Part shown: piece by piece, positions 7,660 through 8,740 of the stretch
Layout of the letters: each line of letters starts with the position of its first letter
Position numbering within the stretch: position 1 is the first letter of the stretch
DNA from: an uncultured Collinsella sp.
Lineage (GTDB): Bacteria; Actinomycetota; Coriobacteriia; Coriobacteriales; Coriobacteriaceae
Length of the DNA: 8,740 bases
Reading direction: 5' to 3'
Assembly (NCBI GenBank): GCA_902463875.1
Contig: CABQHR010000068.1
Location: forward strand, 1 to 8,740
Program-made: the position numbers and the translations under genes
Notes under the pieces: generated by a model
What the model was told of the DNA's origin: nothing
Databases searched by the model: none
The model's input: only the letters and a program-made list of their open reading frames with translations

Positions 7660-7681
7660 AATAGCTTTCGTTCGGACGCTC
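7638..7681. repeat. Long inverted repeat over the cyclase promoter, 3' of kdgT
   Basis: Thirteen-base arms, GAGCGCCCGAACG (7638-7650) and CGTTCGGACGCTC (7669-7681), pair with a single C/A mismatch around an 18-base loop. The loop contains the -35-like TTGCAG of the cyclase promoter and the extended -10 lies just outside. Read on the minus strand it sits 46 bases after the kdgT stop and is followed by TGCTATTATT, a poor U-tract, so it might also be a weak kdgT terminator. A third copy of the core, CGAACG at 7681-7686, forms a second palindrome with CGTTCG at 7669-7674 (six-base centre). Confidence 0.65.
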
Positions 7682-7726
7682 GAACGGCGCGAATTGCACG
7701 CCGGAATCTATTATCGGCAACGGCCG

Positions 7727-8740
7727 TTACTCACCGGCGATATCGGTTGCGACAGCCTCCTCGATGGCTTCGACACCGGCGGGCGACAGATCCTCTTTGC
7801 CGTGGCAGAACTTCTTATCGACCCAGCCGGTCAGAATCGGGGCCATGATTGCCGTGATGATGACGGCGGTGGCGATCTGCGCATACGCGGTGGGCGCAAG
7901 CTCGGCATAGCGCGGGGCGACCTCGGCGAGGGCGACCGGCGTGGTCATAGCCGTGCCGGCAATGGTGGAGCATGCCACAGCCGCCTTACCGTTGCCGCCG
8001 CACAGGCGCTCGAAGGCAAAGGTAATGGGACCGACGATAAAGAGCGTGATGAGGCCCAGCAGGATGCCCGAGATGCCGCCGGTGATAAAGCTCGAAAGGC
8101 TCATGGACGCACCGAGCTGAAAACCGATGACAGCGATCGCGGGATTGGCACCGGGGACCAGCAGGTTCTTGGTAAACGGGAACAAGTTGCCCAGAACCAT
8201 ACCGATAACAAGCGGCAGGATAGATCCGATGATGGTGCCGACGGGGATGTTGGCGAGGCCCGAGACACCGAGGATGATCATGGTGACGGCGGGGCCGGCC
8301 GTAAAGAACAGGATACCGACGGCGCCCTGCTCGGACTCATCGCCGAACTCGCCCATGATGCCCGTATAGAGCGCCATGTTGCAAAACGTGATGCCGCCGA
8401 TGATGGACACGGAGCTCAGGCCCAGGAAGTTGTCGTTAAAGAAATACGCGACGCCCAGGCCCAACGCGGCTGCCACCACAAGCTTAGGGACCAGCACGAC
8501 GATACCGGTCTTGATGGCGCCTGGCGTGGACTTAAAGCTAATGCCGGCGCCCACGAAGAGCAGGATCGCAGCGACGATGGTATTGGAGCCACCGCGGCAG
8601 GCAGCCGTAAAGAAGCCGCCGATCTCAAAGACCTGCGGACAGAAAGTGTTGAGCAAAAGGCCGACGATCATGGGATAGATCATGATGTCGCCCGGGATGC
8701 GCGGGACCTTGAATTTCTTTTGCTCGTTGGCGGTTGCTTC
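7727..8740 (-). CDS. kdgT: 2-keto-3-deoxygluconate permease, KdgT family (5' end beyond window)
   Basis: A membrane proton symporter family (KDGT) that imports 2-keto-3-deoxygluconate, an intermediate of pectin and glucuronate breakdown. The frame is open from the right edge to TAA at 7729-7727, giving 337 visible residues. The first visible part, KKFKVPRIPGDIMIYPMI, aligns by eye with the N-terminal IERVPGGMMLVPL-type sequence of known KdgT proteins, so only a few codons are probably missing; ATG 8683 lies inside that conserved region and is not taken as the start. Further matches are GLLLNTFCPQ, the second-half LPLVIGMVLGNLFPF, GFQLGASMSLSSFITGG and TTPVALAEVAPRY near the C-terminus. About ten hydrophobic segments are present, then a charged tail of about 30 residues (from DKKFCHGKEDL). 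No KDG kinase or aldolase is in view, so the substrate rests on family resemblance. Only the cyclase gene lies downstream, 188 bases on. Confidence 0.88.
   Translation of the reverse strand, partial: EATANEQKKFKVPRIPGDIMIYPMIVGLLLNTFCPQVFEIGGFFTAACRGGSNTIVAAILLFVGAGISFKSTPGAIKTGIVVLVPKLVVAAALGLGVAYFFNDNFLGLSSVSIIGGITFCNMALYTGIMGEFGDESEQGAVGILFFTAGPAVTMIILGVSGLANIPVGTIIGSILPLVIGMVLGNLFPFTKNLLVPGANPAIAVIGFQLGASMSLSSFITGGISGILLGLITLFIVGPITFAFERLCGGNGKAAVACSTIAGTAMTTPVALAEVAPRYAELAPTAYAQIATAVIITAIMAPILTGWVDKKFCHGKEDLSPAGVEAIEEAVATDIAGE

Overview
The window looks like an ordinary chromosomal segment from a high-GC Gram-positive anaerobe, most likely a Coriobacteriia member close to Collinsella. 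This rests on the GC-rich third codon positions, the single-chain purine enzyme of the type found in Clostridia, streptococci and Coriobacteriia, strong AGGAAGG-type ribosome binding sites, and the mix of neighbours. It is an inference from pattern memory, not a database match.

Layout, left to right. (1) Positions 1-1327, minus strand: a CPA2-type cation:proton antiporter with its start inside the window and its 3' end cut off at the left edge. (2) 1328-1511: a divergent intergenic region holding an extended -10 promoter for the antiporter, a weak promoter candidate for purL, and a leader of about 100 nt before purL. (3) 1512-5258, plus strand: purL, a 1248-residue phosphoribosylformylglycinamidine synthase with synthetase and glutaminase halves in one chain. 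(4) 5296-5332: a strong intrinsic terminator. (5) 5358-6293, plus strand: a ten-helix EamA/DMT exporter. (6) 6360-6395: a second terminator, whose T-run abuts the end of the convergent next gene. (7) 6396-7538, minus strand: a membrane diguanylate cyclase with a complete GGDEF site and no RxxD inhibitory site. (8) 7539-7726: an intergenic region with an extended -10 promoter and a set of CCGAAC/GTTCGG inverted repeats. (9) 7727-8740, minus strand: a 2-keto-3-deoxygluconate permease (KdgT family) running off the right edge just short of its expected N-terminus.

The genes do not form one pathway. They are separate transcription units: divergent antiporter/purL, an EamA gene behind the purL terminator, and two minus-strand genes (kdgT, then the cyclase) with the cyclase apparently having its own promoter. 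I saw no mobile elements, CRISPR arrays, tRNA or rRNA genes, and no gene-free stretch longer than 300 bases. The observations most worth a second look are the inverted repeats over the cyclase promoter and the variant Gly-Glu pair in the antiporter core. No convincing new multi-gene system is visible.
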